Source: Plutella xylostella (taxonomy: Eukaryota; Arthropoda; Insecta; Lepidoptera; Plutellidae). Taken from it: DNA of 64,000 nt. The translations under genes and the position numbers were made by a program. The DNA is taken from the NCBI RefSeq assembly GCF_932276165.1, contig NC_063988.1:6510001-6574000 (forward strand), in the 5' to 3' direction. Under the pieces are notes generated by a model that was not told the origin of the DNA, did not search any database, and worked only from the letters and a program-made list of their open reading frames with translations. Positions within the stretch are counted from its first letter, which is position 1. Every line of letters begins with the position of its first letter. Below, piece after piece: positions 40,855-52,848 of the stretch.

Positions 40855-42060
40855 CGGGTACACTACATAAATCCGAATTACTTTTTTACGAATATGAAAA
40901 TAACGATTTTTAAAATTACGAATTTCATAATTCCGAATAATTCACAGTCCCGAATTTTAAGTTTCCGAATAACGAAAATCACGAATAGTTAATTAACGAA
41001 ATTTCAAACAACATATTTATTAAAATGACGAAAGTCAATTTTCCGAATATTATTATTTCGATGTTTTAAAAGTACGACTTTTTATTATATCGAAATGTTA
41101 AAATTACGAATCCCGAAGTTTTAATATTCCGAAAATACAAATTCCCGAATGTATCTTAGTTAACAAGAAATAGTTATTAAGAATAGTGTGTTTATTAACA
41201 GCATAATCCGTATACAATTTAACAATATTTTTTAAGCTATATTATTTGAGACGCTTCGCTGCGCTCCGCTTTGTTTTCGATATCTATGTGCACCAAACAC
41301 GCTCCTCCTCGCTTTGCTCGTCTTCGCACCTATCTTTAGATTTAGGTCCTAAGGTTTTTAAGGTTAAACACCGTAAAAATCCGAGCAATTTTATTGCTTT
41401 GTTGTGTTACTTAACAACAAATACTACAAATAGTTTTCTATTTACAATATTTTAACTCTATATTTGAAACGCTCCGCTCCGCTTCGCTGCGCTCCGCTTT
41501 GTTTTTCAATATCTATGTGCACCTAACACGCTCCTCCTCGCTTTGCTCGTCGTCGCACCTATCTTTAGGTTTAGGTCCTAAGGTTTTTAAGGTTAAACAC
41601 CATAAAATTCCGAGCAATTATTTTGCTCTATATTTGAAACGCTCCGCTCCGCTTCGCTGCGCTCTGCTTTGTTTTTCGATATCTATGTGCACCTAACACG
41701 CTCCTCCTCGCTTTGCTCGTCGTCGCACCTATCTTTAGGTTTTGGGTCTAAGGTTTTTAAGATGTTTATGGTTTTTTTGTCAAAATCACGAATTATCACA
41801 TTTTCGATCGGGATTTGAATTTTTCGTGATTATAATAAATCGGTATTTTATTTTTCGTAAGCTTAAGTAATCGTATTTTTTAACGTTCGTGTATTTGACA
41901 ATCGTAATAACAATCTTCGTGATTATAATATTCGAAATTATAATTTACGTGATTTTTAGAATTCGGCATTTTAAAAAATCGGTATTGCAATATTTCGTAA
42001 ATTACATATTCGGTGTTTTCAAATTCGGAAAAAAGTTTTTCGGAATATTTGGGTGTTCCC
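40855..42060. mobile_element. hAT-like element built of ACGAA/CCGAA motifs and tandem repeats
   Basis: Flanked by the exact 8-bp duplication ACCTATAG (40847-40854 and 42061-42068). Short diverged inverted ends: CGGGTACAC at left against GGGTGTTCCC at right. The outer 300 bp on each side is a dense run of ACGAA, CCGAA and TTCG motifs in opposite orientations. The core (41243-41770) has three GC-richer tandem units. No transposase frame. Confidence 0.75.
41243..41770. repeat. Three tandem units (170-218 bp) in the element core
   Basis: Each unit runs TATTTGAAACGCTCCGCTCC, CTTCGCTGCGCTCCGCTTTG, ATATCTATGTGCACC, CACGCTCCTCCTCGCTTTGC, then CCTAAGGTTTTTAAGG. Unit starts are near 41243, 41461 and 41631. 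The first unit carries about 48 additional bases, with a poly-T/AACAAC-rich insert. Confidence 0.85.
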
Positions 42061-42068
42061 ACCTATAG

Positions 42069-44220
42069 CACTTACAAACCTAAAAGCACTAGGAACTAGA
42101 CAATAAAGTAAGTACAATAAACTCGTAACCTGCAATTACTTACATTCATTTATGTCTAATATGGAACCACAAAGGAGGAACAAATTGCTACCATCAACTC
42201 GACACCAATTCTGCTACTTAAATAGGTAAGTAATCATTCACATGTTACTAGTTTTCGTGTACCTCCTGCAGGTAGGCTTTTAGCATTAAGCCCACCCTTT
42301 GTACACTTACATATACTAGTTTTGTGCAATAGTGAGTTTGGGAGTTCAATAATTTAATACCCCCCAACACAGGGTATCCTAGTGGGGGAGCTAGGGATCT
42401 TAGTTTTACTAACTTGTACTTTTTTTTGAATCTAATAAAGAAAATTTATTATTTAAATTAATAATTTTCCTATCGGGTTTAGAACAGACACATTATAATC
42501 ATCAGCCCGTAATTGTATTTTCATTTTATAGTCTCTACTTTAGTTAGGACTTATCTATACCCCCACGGTTGTCGTTTCTCCAGCAGACATGAGAGAGAGA
42601 GAAAGAGAGCCGTCGTAAAATCGGCATGTTTCATATATATCTTATCTTTGAAGCTACCTTTACGATAACCTATTTGTTACTAGAAAAGTCCCCGTACTAC
42701 GTTCGTTTTGAACGATTCTTGAAATCCCAATAACTATGTAATTTATTCACGCCGCGCCACAAGCACAAGACTGACAAACGAAAGTCCACGTTATTCGTGG
42801 AATTATGAATATTCCTGACCACTAGAAAGTAAGTGCTTTTCTACCTGTATTTTTAGTAGGATACAATAATTATACATGGAAGTACATAAGACTGTAAGTA
42901 CTGTATACAGTATATTACATCGTTAGCTGAGTTAATGATAATTATACTTTAGTACTTGTCAATAAGTCCTAATTTCACATTTTATTTTACAGTTAAGGAA
43001 AAATTACAGCTATTAATAGTTGGATAGCAATTGTCAAGTATACCTAAAATCCAATTATCAGTTTTCCCTGATACGTATCTAGTTCTGAGAATAGATACAT
43101 TCGATTATTATACGAGTACATAATACATAGTTACAGAACTATAACTAATGGGCTGAGGACTGTTGGAATTACTTCACAAGTTTCAGAAGACATCTGTATT
43201 AGACATTGCGACAAATTAATGCATAGTTAATTGGATACAATTTATGCTCACCCAAGTAGTTGTAGTTTCTTGCCTGAATAGGCAAGCTGCCCTTTCCCAA
43301 TATACAGGGTGCTGCTAAAGTGACAGGTAAGCCGAAATGGATGACTCAAGGGGTCATCCAGAATAACTTTTGGAATCTCGAAATGTTTTTTTTCTCTGTC
43401 CCTATAATTTTTAACAATTGTTTAAGTATACCAACTTAGCTATCGCTATCACATATTATATGAATTGATCTAAACAATTCAAGTTCTGAATAATCTACAG
43501 TGGTGTTTAGCCAGTCATAAATTCATAATGTACGACATTCGCAAGGTTATATTTCAGTCTACCTCATCCCAATCATAAATTCCGAAAGGTTAGAGCGTAG
43601 TTATATTATGATGTGAGGGTAATGTGACGAAAACACGCCGAGATAAAGCCGGCAAATGCCCATAGGCCTTTTCAACTAAGCGGGCCGAGGTAAATCTTGC
43701 GGAAAGATGATTGGCCCAGGGCTCCTCAATGTTATCGTATGTTAAACGCTGGACTAGCTAGAAGCATTTAAAAGAAAATAGTGCTAGAAAAAAATATGCA
43801 CGTTAGAAACTCTACAAAAGTTAATGCCCAATTGACCCGCTTAGTTCACTTGCAGTAATTTATTTCGTCCGTATCTTTTAGGCGATTTCCCAAACGAGCC
43901 ATTACACTTCAGTGACGGTCGTTTAGTGTGCATTAGGTAGAGTCGGCTTTTGTTCAAGAGTCCCTTTCAGCGCACGTTGTGGTCTCTATTTCCGGCCGCC
44001 ATCTTCTACAGGCTAGTTTGATAAATTCTAATTTTAGTTCCTTTTGTAAAAAAGATAAAAGTATGAGACGTGACGTGAAGTCACACCTTCTATCAGAATG
44101 TATGAACATCAATAGAAGGTGTGACGTCACTGGCCTCTAAAATACGTGTCTACAATTTTTTAATTAACTAAAATACGCACAAAATATAATTTTGATTTTC
44201 ATATCTTTGTATCTAAGTAG
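42069..44220. other. Intergenic, no gene seen
   Basis: No supported coding region. It contains a GAGAGAGAGAGAAAGAGAG stretch near 42590, a TACAGGGTGCTG transposon end near 43307 and a hairpin at 44071-44130. Otherwise AT-rich. Confidence 0.4.
44071..44130. repeat. Short hairpin GTCACACCTTCTAT
   Basis: GTCACACCTTCTAT at about 44080 is mirrored by ATAGAAGGTGTGAC at 44112, with outer TGACGTGA / GACGTCAC symmetry. Probably a tiny MITE. Confidence 0.6.
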
Positions 44221-44437
44221 GTACGGTGGCCTGCGCCTAAAAGTATACAGGCGTAGTTTTTAAAATAGCGATCCCAAACTCACATGCTGCTCAAGCACAT
44301 CCACATAAACACCACTGCTATACACATCACACACAACACGTCCCCGGATTTATAACAGATGTAGCTTGTCCCTTCATCATCAGGTATCGCTATTTTAAAA
44401 ACTCCGCCTGTATACTTTTAGGCGCAGGCCACCGTAC
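44221..44437. mobile_element. MITE with GTACGGTGGCC ends (copy 2 of 2)
   Basis: Same structure and most of the same sequence as 15244-15454, including CACACAACACGTCCCCGG and TTTATAACAGATGTAGCT. It has an extra ATCCACATAAACACC-type segment. The outermost GTAC may be a palindromic target site. Confidence 0.85.
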
Positions 44438-45833
44438 CTACCCTATTGTAAGTAGTCATGGATTGTAGTAAACTAGCGCTCTAGCTCTAACAACTACAGT
44501 GGTAACTAGGAGAGTTCTCGAGTAGAGACCTCGAACATAGATAGATAGATAAGTTATTTATTCGCTTAACACAATTCTTACACAGGTACACCCTGTTACA
44601 TACCCTGATCAATGTAGATGATGACGCGTATTGATGTGGCGGTTCTTGCGAAAGTTCTGTGTCCATCAATATTTTCTGATGATAATTAGTAATGGTGTTC
44701 TTCGGTTGATGCAGCATGCGCTGATGGTGTGATGGTGTATTCCTGATGTCATCGGTACTAGATTATTGCTAACTAGTGGCTTGTATCTTGTACCTTGATG
44801 ACTTTGTGTTAGGAAAGCACGGTATCACAGACCGTTTGCAAAAGTATTAGGTATATATCAGCTTTTGAGCAAATTTCATTAAATTTATTTTCTAGAGTTT
44901 TTTTTTTATATTTCCGATATCGCGGAGTAGCTAGGTAGGTGTAGGTACGTTGCGGGTGCATGGAGTTGGAAAGCTGGAATGCGGCTAAAAAATTCAAAGC
45001 ATCGAATTTGAATCCACGCGAGTAAAAATTGAATTTTCTTCAAGTGACTCTCCTTGACAAACTAGGTGGTTCCAATCTAATACACGATTTCACATCAGAT
45101 AAAATAACGGGAAAACATACTGAGGTACTGAATTACCTTACGTAAGTATAGTAGGTATAACAAGACTACAACAACAATACATTTAACTTATTTGCTTACG
45201 GCGTAGAAGGGGTAGATCTTTTTGCTGTTTCCATTTTATCAGCCCAAAATTTTGTAACAAATCCCACAAAACCAAATGTCAATATGGTTTGACTGTGAAA
45301 TAATGCGTCTTTTCATAATTAGTAAAATTTCAGTTGAAAACCATTTCATGAGATTGTTTTAACTATGATTCATTAAAGTGGAATCAGCGAAGTAATTTTC
45401 GGGTTGTTTATAATCTTGGGTAAGTAACTATATTCTCAATGTCAATTGTTATTTATAACAAAGTATGCCAGGTGTAGGAGCAATGTGGAGAGACCCACAC
45501 TCGTTGGTTTGCAAGTAGTTGCTGTAGTGGGTCCCGGGATTGCATCGCAGCCACTGAATCCCTCTCCACGTGATTACACTATGAGAGGTAGTGTTCCAAT
45601 AAATAAATAATATGAAAAATGCATTTCTTCTGTTAATTGTGTATTGTTACTTAAATAAATGAATTTTATTATTATTATTATTTCTTCTGTTAATCTAGTG
45701 AGTGGTGACTTTATCATGGGGTATCGGCTGGGTGACTTTAATGTGCCCCAGTCTTTTGATATATGATGAGACCGGTATAATATCATCATGACAACTTATC
45801 AGACCTGTCGCATGGACCTCCATGTAATATCCT
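44438..45833. other. Intergenic, no gene seen
   Basis: AT-rich with short open frames that carry no recognisable domain. A block near 45480-45575 with GTGGAGAGACCCACAC and CCCTCTCCACGTG is weakly self-complementary. Confidence 0.35.
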
Positions 45834-46244
45834 GCCTAGATCAGTGTTTTTCAACCTTTTTCATGACGCGACCCCCCTGGTATAAAAAAATATTTCGCGA
45901 CCCCCTTGACCGGCTTGACCCTTTCGGTTTTTTATCATGTATGTATGTGTATGTTACAGTATTCCCAATATTCATTCCATACGACGTATTGATGGTCTCC
46001 ATGAGTAGGATTCAAAGTAGAACATACTTATCGGATTTAAAAACACATTATTTTAGAATTACACACTTAGAATACGTGTGGCCAATGTGGTGGTATGTAC
46101 GTACAACTAATGCCATTGTGACCCGGAATTTCTTTTTCGAAATTAGCTTTTTCTATCTGACTTTTTTGAGCATTTCAATATCTCGAATAAAAGTTTTCAA
46201 CGGTGAAATGAAAGTAAAAAGACGAACTACCTGGCTTTACTAAA

Positions 46245-47170
46245 AAATAAATACTAGTGGTCGTCGTCTTTGAACCAGGGCGGAAGGCCTACCCACTCTA
46301 CGTTTGCCTGTTCGTGGTCTCCAATCGAGAACTCGTCTACCCCAACGGTTATCGGTTTTTCGGCAGATATGACCAGCCCACTGCCACTTCAGCTTGCATA
46401 TTTTGACAGCTATGCCAGTAATCTTAATCCTCATTTCCGAAACGATTTATCAGAGAAACCCCAAGCATAGCTCTCTCCATAGCACGCTGAGTGACTTTAA
46501 ATCGGTGGACTAGTCCTACCGTCAGTGCCCACGTCTCTGCACCATACTTCATCACTGGCAGGACGCACTGGTTCAAATCTTTAGTCTTCAGGCTCTGAGG
46601 GATGGCCAAGGAGAATATGTGCTCGAAGTTTTCCGAATACAGCCCAACCCAGTTGGATGCGCCTTGCAGCCTCCTTGTCGAAGTTGCTTCTGCCTAGCCG
46701 AATTTGCCTGTTGTCTCCCCGAGGTAGACATATCTTTCACAAATTCGATTGTTGCCTCACTAACGATCATCGGCTCCAGTTCGATGTGAGCATTGTACCT
46801 ATATGACTTTCATCTTGTCCAAATCTATACCCCGAAGCCTACACGTTGGGAAGCAGCATTTAGGCCACTTCCGTCATCCAGCTGGGTTCCTGCAGAGATT
46901 CCGCCATAATAACGATGTCGTCCGCGAAGCAGAGAGGTGTGTCATGTACTCGCCATTTATACATATGGCAAGTCCGGCGGCATCGTACAGACTCCTCGAT
47001 ATAGCGCCAGTCGATTTGAAATCTCTGCAACGTTACCAAAATTTCCCATGTCTCCATGGAGTTGTAGGCGTTTTCATAGTCCACAAAGGCTAGACACAGA
47101 GGCTGATTATACTCTTCGGTATTCTGTGTAATCTGCCTTACTGTGTGGATGTGGTCTATTGTTGACTAGA
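46245..47170 (-). pseudogene. RTE-type reverse transcriptase fragment
   Basis: Read 5' to 3' on the minus strand, several frames give consecutive RTE signatures: DYENAYNSMETWEILVTLQ, then catalytic CFADDIVIMAESLQ, QKQLRQGGCKAHPTGLGC, LNQCVLPVMKYGAETWALT, and the C-terminal LKWQWAGHICRKTDNRW with RPRTGKRRVGRP. Frameshifts separate them, so it is dead. It lacks the endonuclease. The C-terminal motif pairs with the one in the 11087-11815 element, but the sequences are diverged. It lies inside the hAT at 45842-48360. Confidence 0.85.
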
Positions 47171-47199
47171 ACAGATCCACGATGAGATAATTTAATTAA

Positions 47200-48165
47200 C
47201 CCGCCAGTGGTGACGTGAATTTGACTTACATCGTTGGTGACGCCGGTCTCACGCACCGGGATTTTCAAACTTATTTTTTTACTTAATTAACTACACATGC
47301 TACTTAAAATTAGTTTAATTTTAAAGATAAGTATTTGTTTGATAATAAAACAAAGCATTATCATAAATCACGGCTCGTTTATTAGTCCTTTTACCATGGT
47401 ACTTAGAACACTTAATATTTACATAATTTTTCACCTATCATCTTAAAAATTAAAAAAATACAACAATGATGTAATTTTTTATAACTAAGTCGACCTTTTA
47501 TAGTTTTTTAACACTACGAACTTCATAAGAAAAAACAAAAATTTATATACTTCTACCAAAAAAATTATAATAATAATACACTAAAAGTCATTGTTTCTCC
47601 ACAGCCAAACAGTCTCTGCAAGACGGCACTTACATGGTCGTAACACATATATTTCTTACATTTTGTGACAAATATATTAATTTTTTCTGTTATTTTCGCT
47701 ATCCACATTCATAACATTGACAATTTTTTGAAGGTCCAGCTATCTCCGTCGTCATTTTCAAGGACATGCTGAAACTAGCTGATATTACTGTAAAAACTTA
47801 TTGAAATCTATTAAGTACTTATATTTGTATAAATACCTACAACTATCTATTAAAAATAGTTCAATCATGAAATTTACAATCACAAAACAAAAATACAGTC
47901 AAGAAAAATAAAAAAAATGTATGAAAAATTTAAAAAACATCTTTAAATTTGACTTACATAGTCGGTGACCCCGGTCTCACGCACCGGGTTGGCGCCAAAA
48001 CTCCGAAACCTGCGCACGAGTCACCGTCGCGGGGTGGACTGACGATGGGGGATGGGAAATGAGGCAGCTACCCGAAATCACAACAAAAATCGATGGCTAG
48101 TGAGAAAGTTATTCGACTTTTTCGAACCACCCGGTCTCACAGACATATACGTCACCACTGGCGGG
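47200..48165. mobile_element. piggyBac-like non-autonomous element
   Basis: Flanked by TTAA on both sides (47196-47199 and 48166-48169), with perfect TIRs CCCGCCAGTGGTGACGT / ACGTCACCACTGGCGGG, the piggyBac pattern. Each end carries GACTTACAT...GGTGACGCCGGTCTCACGC-type sequence (47222 and 47951) as a direct repeat of about 38 bp. No transposase frame; 966 bp. Confidence 0.9.
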
Positions 48166-49247
48166 TTAATAAAAAACAAGCTCAGCCTTCTCATTTCAGA
48201 TTTTTTAATTTTTAAAGTTTGAGTATTTCTTAATAAATTAGTACTAATTGTCTTTATTGTTTTTGTACTAAAGTTCCCAGTTTTTTCGTCCTTTGGCGAC
48301 CCCCCTTCAGAAGCTTCGCGACCCCCCAGGGGGTCGCGTCCCACAGGTTGAAAAACACTGGCCTAGATAAATAAATACACTCGCGAGCATTGAAAATGGC
48401 GACTCTAATTATAAGGCTTTTTTAAGTCCCTAAATAAAAATAGGTAAAAAAAATAAAAATAAAATGGTGAGCATAAGCACGAGTTTATGTTATGTTTACT
48501 CAACTACAAATTATTATATTCTCATCAATGAATGTCTCTATCAATAGAAATTCGAATTCATAGCGACAAACCATTCCCTATCACACATGAGCTCAAAGGA
48601 ATTTTCACTATATCCCCCCAGGCATTAGCCACAAATTACGTTACCGCAAACATTTGTCACATTAATGTAGGCCGGATTCGATCTCCCAAGTGATTAGTTA
48701 AACAGATCTAAGTTAATTAAGATAAAACTTTGTTCGTTAATGTCTTAAGCACGCCGGTAAAATGTCTGCCAGATAATTTAAATTAACTTAACAATTTTGT
48801 ACGAGCATGTACTAAGATTTGTCTGTGTAACGTTTGGATCGGACTGATTGTGCAGAAGGTATATTTCGAGGGAAAAAAACACTGTTTGAAAATTGTAATA
48901 GTACGACTATGTACTACCGACTTACTACCGACGAAGTAATCGTGTAACACATTAGGTAACGCATAGGTACAAAAAGCAGAGATAACATCTTAGGGTATGT
49001 AGGCACCTAGAATAGAATAGAATAGAATACTACTTTATTGACTTAAAAACAAACCTACCTGAGTAAAAAGGAAAATTTTACTGGAAAATTGGATAACTTA
49101 CGTGAATCGCACTCTACTAACCGTTGCACCGTTTGATCGATGAATTACTTCCTCCTTAGGTACAGTAAGAGGCAGATAAACCTGACCCCCCTCAGAAGCA
49201 TTGTTGGTATGAGAGGGGGGTCAGGATTCTCTGCACCTGACCGTACT

Positions 49248-49368
49248 ATACAGAGTATTATACTAAGCCGAAAGGAGGTGACTTAGCTCATCATTCCGAA
49301 AAACTTTTGTTGTACGACTTTCGAAAATTCACTAAGGAAGAAGAGTTTTTTTAACACCCTGTATATTA
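49248..49368. mobile_element. MITE, TACAGRGTRTT family
   Basis: Left CTATACAGAGTATTATACTA and AAGCCGAAA; right AACACCCTGTATA. Related short elements at 43307, 49672-49740 and 63464-63515 share TACAGGGTG and the AAGCCGAAA segment or only the ends. Confidence 0.55.
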
Positions 49369-49671
49369 TTTAGGATTTTTGTGAATGTCTCCGCAAGCTT
49401 CAGTTAATGTACGTGAGCCATTCGTCTCGGCTCTTACCCTCATCCGCCTTTCCGCTGTCGCCATTCTTTATTTACTCACCAACTGTCTGATGCTTATATC
49501 CTACTTAGAGACTGATGCACAGAGCTTTTTTCGCAAAAGATACGTAAGTATTATCTTTGTTTTATTTTAATTTGTAACGAGATTTTACCGCTAGCTCCGC
49601 CTTATAATATTTTCTTGTGGGTATCCCGTGATAAGTAAACTATTTTATTCTAGTTAATGTAATTGTGACTG

Positions 49672-49740
49672 TACAGGGTGTTGCAAAAAGGATATACTAA
49701 GCCGAAACCTACATGTGCCCTTTTTGCAACACTCTGTATA
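49672..49740. mobile_element. 69-bp MITE, TACAGGGTGTTGCAAAAAG family
   Basis: TACAGGGTGTTGCAAAAAGG is mirrored by CCTTTTTGCAACACTCTGTA with AAGCCGAAACC in the loop. Close relatives are at 63464-63515 and 49248-49368. Confidence 0.75.
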
Positions 49741-49844
49741 TTTTCATCTTATTCCTACTAGGGTTTCGTTCCCGGGAAATATGTCCTTCCCGAAACCGGG
49801 AAAAACTATACCATTCCCGGGAATTCCCGGGTTTGATTTTTAAT

Positions 49845-50110
49845 CGACCGAATGGCGTAGTGGTTAGTGACCCTGACTACTGAGCCGATGGTCCCGGGTT
49901 CGATTCCCGGCTGGGGCAGATATTTGTTTAAACACAGATATTTGTTCTCGGGTCTTGGATGTGCCCGTAAAATGGCCATAGGCCCGCCCCCTATTACATT
50001 GGGACTAACATACACTCTGGCGAAAAGTGGGTGCAGCAATGCACCTCTGCCTACCCCGCAAGGGAGTACATTAGTACAAGGCGTGAGTGCGTGTTTTTTT
50101 TTTGTTTTTT
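49845..50110 (+). mobile_element. tRNA-derived SINE, type 1 tail
   Basis: Head CGACCGAATGGCGTAGTGG with B box GGTTCGATTCC and GGGGCAGATATTTGTTTAAA. The tail runs TGCCCGTAAAATGGCCATAG, ACTCTGGCGAAAAGTGGG, CACCTCTGCCTACCCC to a poly-T. The tRNA-like part is not a functional gene. Confidence 0.85.
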
Positions 50111-50715
50111 TTTAATCAATTCTGTTTCTCCTACCTTAAATAAAAAAAAAAATATCGGCAGGCTTGTAGTCTACGGTCAGAAACACGGTTTTGTTGTAAA
50201 AGCTAAATTATTGGAAAATCATGCGTGTTATTGATATCGCGCAGCTGCATTGCAAAGATATGACTCATCTACATCACCTTGTTTTACCTCTTCCTGATTC
50301 AATATTTTCATCTTTATTTATCTGTTGATCCTACCGCCTACCTAAAACCAAACAATGGATCGGCTTTTACGTATGTGACCAAAGAGTATGTAAAAGCTGA
50401 CGCTATTGTGACGCCTGTCATTTTTTTTATGTCCCCGTTTTGAGTACGCGTTTATTTTTTATAAAATTACTAACGCATAGAAAAAAAAAAGAAGTAGGTT
50501 GAGCGATAAATCGTTGAATGAATTAATTTTTCTAATACATTACCTCAAGTGTAATTAATTTTCTATTTTATTTATATGTCATAATCATATTATTTTCAAA
50601 ACGTTAATTATAATACATTTGTTATTATTTAACTTACAATTTAAGAAAAACAAATGATTTGGCATGTATAACAAATCATTATAATTTTGGTTGTTAATTT
50701 TTTTTTTTTTTTTAT

Positions 50716-50953
50716 ATGTGGGGACATCTCACACACGGCTATCCGACCCCAAGCTAGGCAGAACCTGTGTTATGGGTGTCGGACAGCTGATATATCTTCA
50801 CAAATACATAGATAGATAGATACTAAATATAAATATCAACACCCAAGACCCGAGTACAAATATCTGTGTTTAAACAAATATCTGCCCCAGCCGGGAATCG
50901 AACCCGGGACCTTCGGCTCAGTAGTCAGGTCACTAACCACTACGCCATTCATT
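50716..50953 (-). mobile_element. tRNA-derived SINE, type 2 tail
   Basis: Minus-strand head nearly identical to the 49845 SINE, but the tail differs: CTTGGGTGTTGATATTTATA, CAGCTGTCCGACACCCATAA, CAGGTTCTGCCTAGCTTGGG, GAGATGTCCCC. Relatives: 8858-9055 and the tail fragment at 60092-60165. Confidence 0.85.
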
Positions 50954-51220
50954 TATCTGACTGTTGCTTTTTTCTACCTATACGAGTGATAAAAGTATAT
51001 TTGATTTAATTGTAAGTGTTTTAATAGACTTTTAATACCCGAAAATAGCAAAACCAAGGATTTAAAATAAATTCCCGTTTCCCGGGAATTCCCGGGAAAT
51101 CTTCAAAAAAATTCCCGTTTCCCGGGAACAGAAAAAGGTCGGGAAAAACGAAACCCTAATTCCTACCCAGTTTTAACGTGATAACATGCAATTTGAAGAT
51201 GGAATGCTTTGTATTAAAAT

Positions 51221-51428
51221 ACACTCACGGGCAATGAAAAGGTTCCACTCACAAAATGCCGACACCAAACGACCCCAATTTGTTCAAACATTTAATTTAA
51301 TATTTGGACTAAATGTACCGTTTTTATTTGCTTATATCCTGATGCTCTGTTAAATGGACTTTAATGTTGCAGAAGGCGTCAGTTTAGGAGTAATTTGGTA
51401 CTTTTCTCACTGGAACCTTTTCATAAAC
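51221..51428. mobile_element. Small TIR element, ACACTCACGGGCAATGAAAA end
   Basis: Left ACACTCACGGGCAATGAAAA then GGTTCCACTCA; right TCTCACTGGAACCTTTTCAT. The inner TGAAAAGGTTCCA arms pair. The outer left string is shared with 16541. Confidence 0.55.
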
Positions 51429-52696
51429 ATACTTGTTTTACCTGGTTCATGCAACCAAAATTGGTTAGTCTTCTGACCGTCTAGCGTTCAAAATTCAGTA
51501 TACAGTGGTGTAATTGCGTTGGTTCCTTCTGTGTTGAACAATCCCCTCTATTGTAGGTGAACAAAGGAGGCTATGGACAAAAAGTACGCTATGCTCCGAT
51601 TGAAGGTAAAGCGGACAACAGATTTTCAGCATTTCTTTTAAAAGAAAAAGATTCAATATTTTGGTTGGATTCTACCACAATCACAATTCTAACTTAAGTA
51701 TATCGCAAATAATCTTATTCGAAACTTGATCTGCTAAAAATAACTAAAATCGATGATAATTATCACTAAAGGCAATTTATTTAATTAGGTATATGCTGTA
51801 ATTATTTTGTAACGTTAATATTACTAAGATACTGATACAGAAACATAAACATTCAAGTTCTTTCTTTTTCCCGCAAACTCCCGAAACCATGTGTACAATT
51901 TTATCGATTAGACAGATATTAGACTTTCAACGAAAATTCACCGATGGAAATAAAGAATGATAAAGTTATTCCATTGCTTTAGTTCCACCACGCGGCGCCG
52001 TCTATTCAGCTAGCAATTTGAACCCCAAATGGGAAGCGTGCATTTGCTGCAGCCTTACAGCCTAATGATAGTAGCAGGAGAGCTTAGCCAACAGAGTTGT
52101 TTCAGCTGCTTTGTTCAGTTGTGGTGGCAATTGGTAGCGAACGATAAATCGCATAAACGTTTATAAAAACCAGTAGTGGCGTAACGACCAACAGCCTTAG
52201 CGTGAGGCCCTATTGGTGCGTTGTGTCGCGTCGTCGTCGTCCCAAAAAAACTATCATAAAAGTATAATATGGAGGCGACGATGCAACGCACCAATGGGGA
52301 CACGCCCTTATTACCCGCAGCATAGACTAATTCTATGCCCGCAGGACGCACTGGCCAATAAATACCTACTCTACTATCTCATGTTGTGCGTTTGAGCTAC
52401 CTATCTACTTATATCAGAACAAAATCGGAACATCTTATCAGGAACCACTCTAAAACCACTTATTGTCCGCAAAACGCTTGAGATCCTTCCCAAAGCAAGT
52501 ACTTACTGCCAAGCTAAGCAATATTGACTTGATATCAGAAGAATTGAGAGGTAAATACAATATCTGCTTCTTATAGAAATGTAATAATATCCTACTACCT
52601 ATAACTATGTACTACTGGCTGGAAAATAGAGCTAGCTCAATCATTATAAACGATATTAAAGTTTATTATCGTAGGTATGATTGCTCACAGAAGCGT

Positions 52697-52848
52697 GTCT
52701 GGAGGGTTACTCTATTCTGACGAAAAACGAACGAACGAGAGCTGTCGTGCAATTGGCACGTTTAATACAACGAGATAGAGTCGTGGATCGCGCAGCAGCG
52801 GCAGCGCTCCGAAACTTCGTTTGTCGTCATATAGAGTAACCCCCTGGT
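52697..52848. mobile_element. MITE with GGGTTACTCTAT ends
   Basis: Left GGGTTACTCTATTCTGACGA then AAACGAACG is mirrored by CGTTTGTCGTCATATAGAGT then AACCCCC at the right; about 150 bp, non-coding. Confidence 0.65.

Larger units (their letters stand above)
45842..48360. mobile_element. hAT element (CAGTGTTTTTCAACC ends) with nested insertions
   Basis: TIRs CAGTGTTTTTCAACC and GGTTGAAAAACACTG, extending into CGCGACCCCC / GGGGGTCGCG, are flanked by the exact 8-bp duplication GCCTAGAT (45834-45841 and 48361-48368). The ends look like the Charlie/Tip100-like hAT group. Inside are a minus-strand RTE fragment (about 46245-47170) and a piggyBac-like element (47200-48165). No hAT transposase is left. 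Confidence 0.9.
48369..49758. other. Intergenic with two small MITEs
   Basis: No gene supported. Contains an AGAATAGAATAGAATAGAAT run at about 49012, a CCTGACCCCCCTC...GAGAGGGGGGTCAGG hairpin near 49180-49224, and MITEs at 49248-49368 and 49672-49740. Confidence 0.45.
49759..51158. mobile_element. hAT element (TAGGGTTTCGTT ends) carrying two opposed SINEs
   Basis: Ends TAGGGTTTCGTT / AACGAAACCCTA with CCCGGGAA-rich subterminal sequence on both sides, flanked by the exact 8-bp duplication ATTCCTAC (49751-49758 and 51159-51166). No transposase. Two SINEs in opposite orientation (49845-50110 plus, 50716-50953 minus) lie inside. Confidence 0.9.

Noticed and set aside
41243..41770. Possible CRISPR-like or satellite array
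   Set aside because: Only three long units of unequal length with no spacers, inside a flanked mobile element.
45788..46243. 151-codon plus-strand frame over the hAT left end
   Set aside because: It crosses the hAT TIR and target duplication, so it cannot be an old gene, and it shows no transposase motif.
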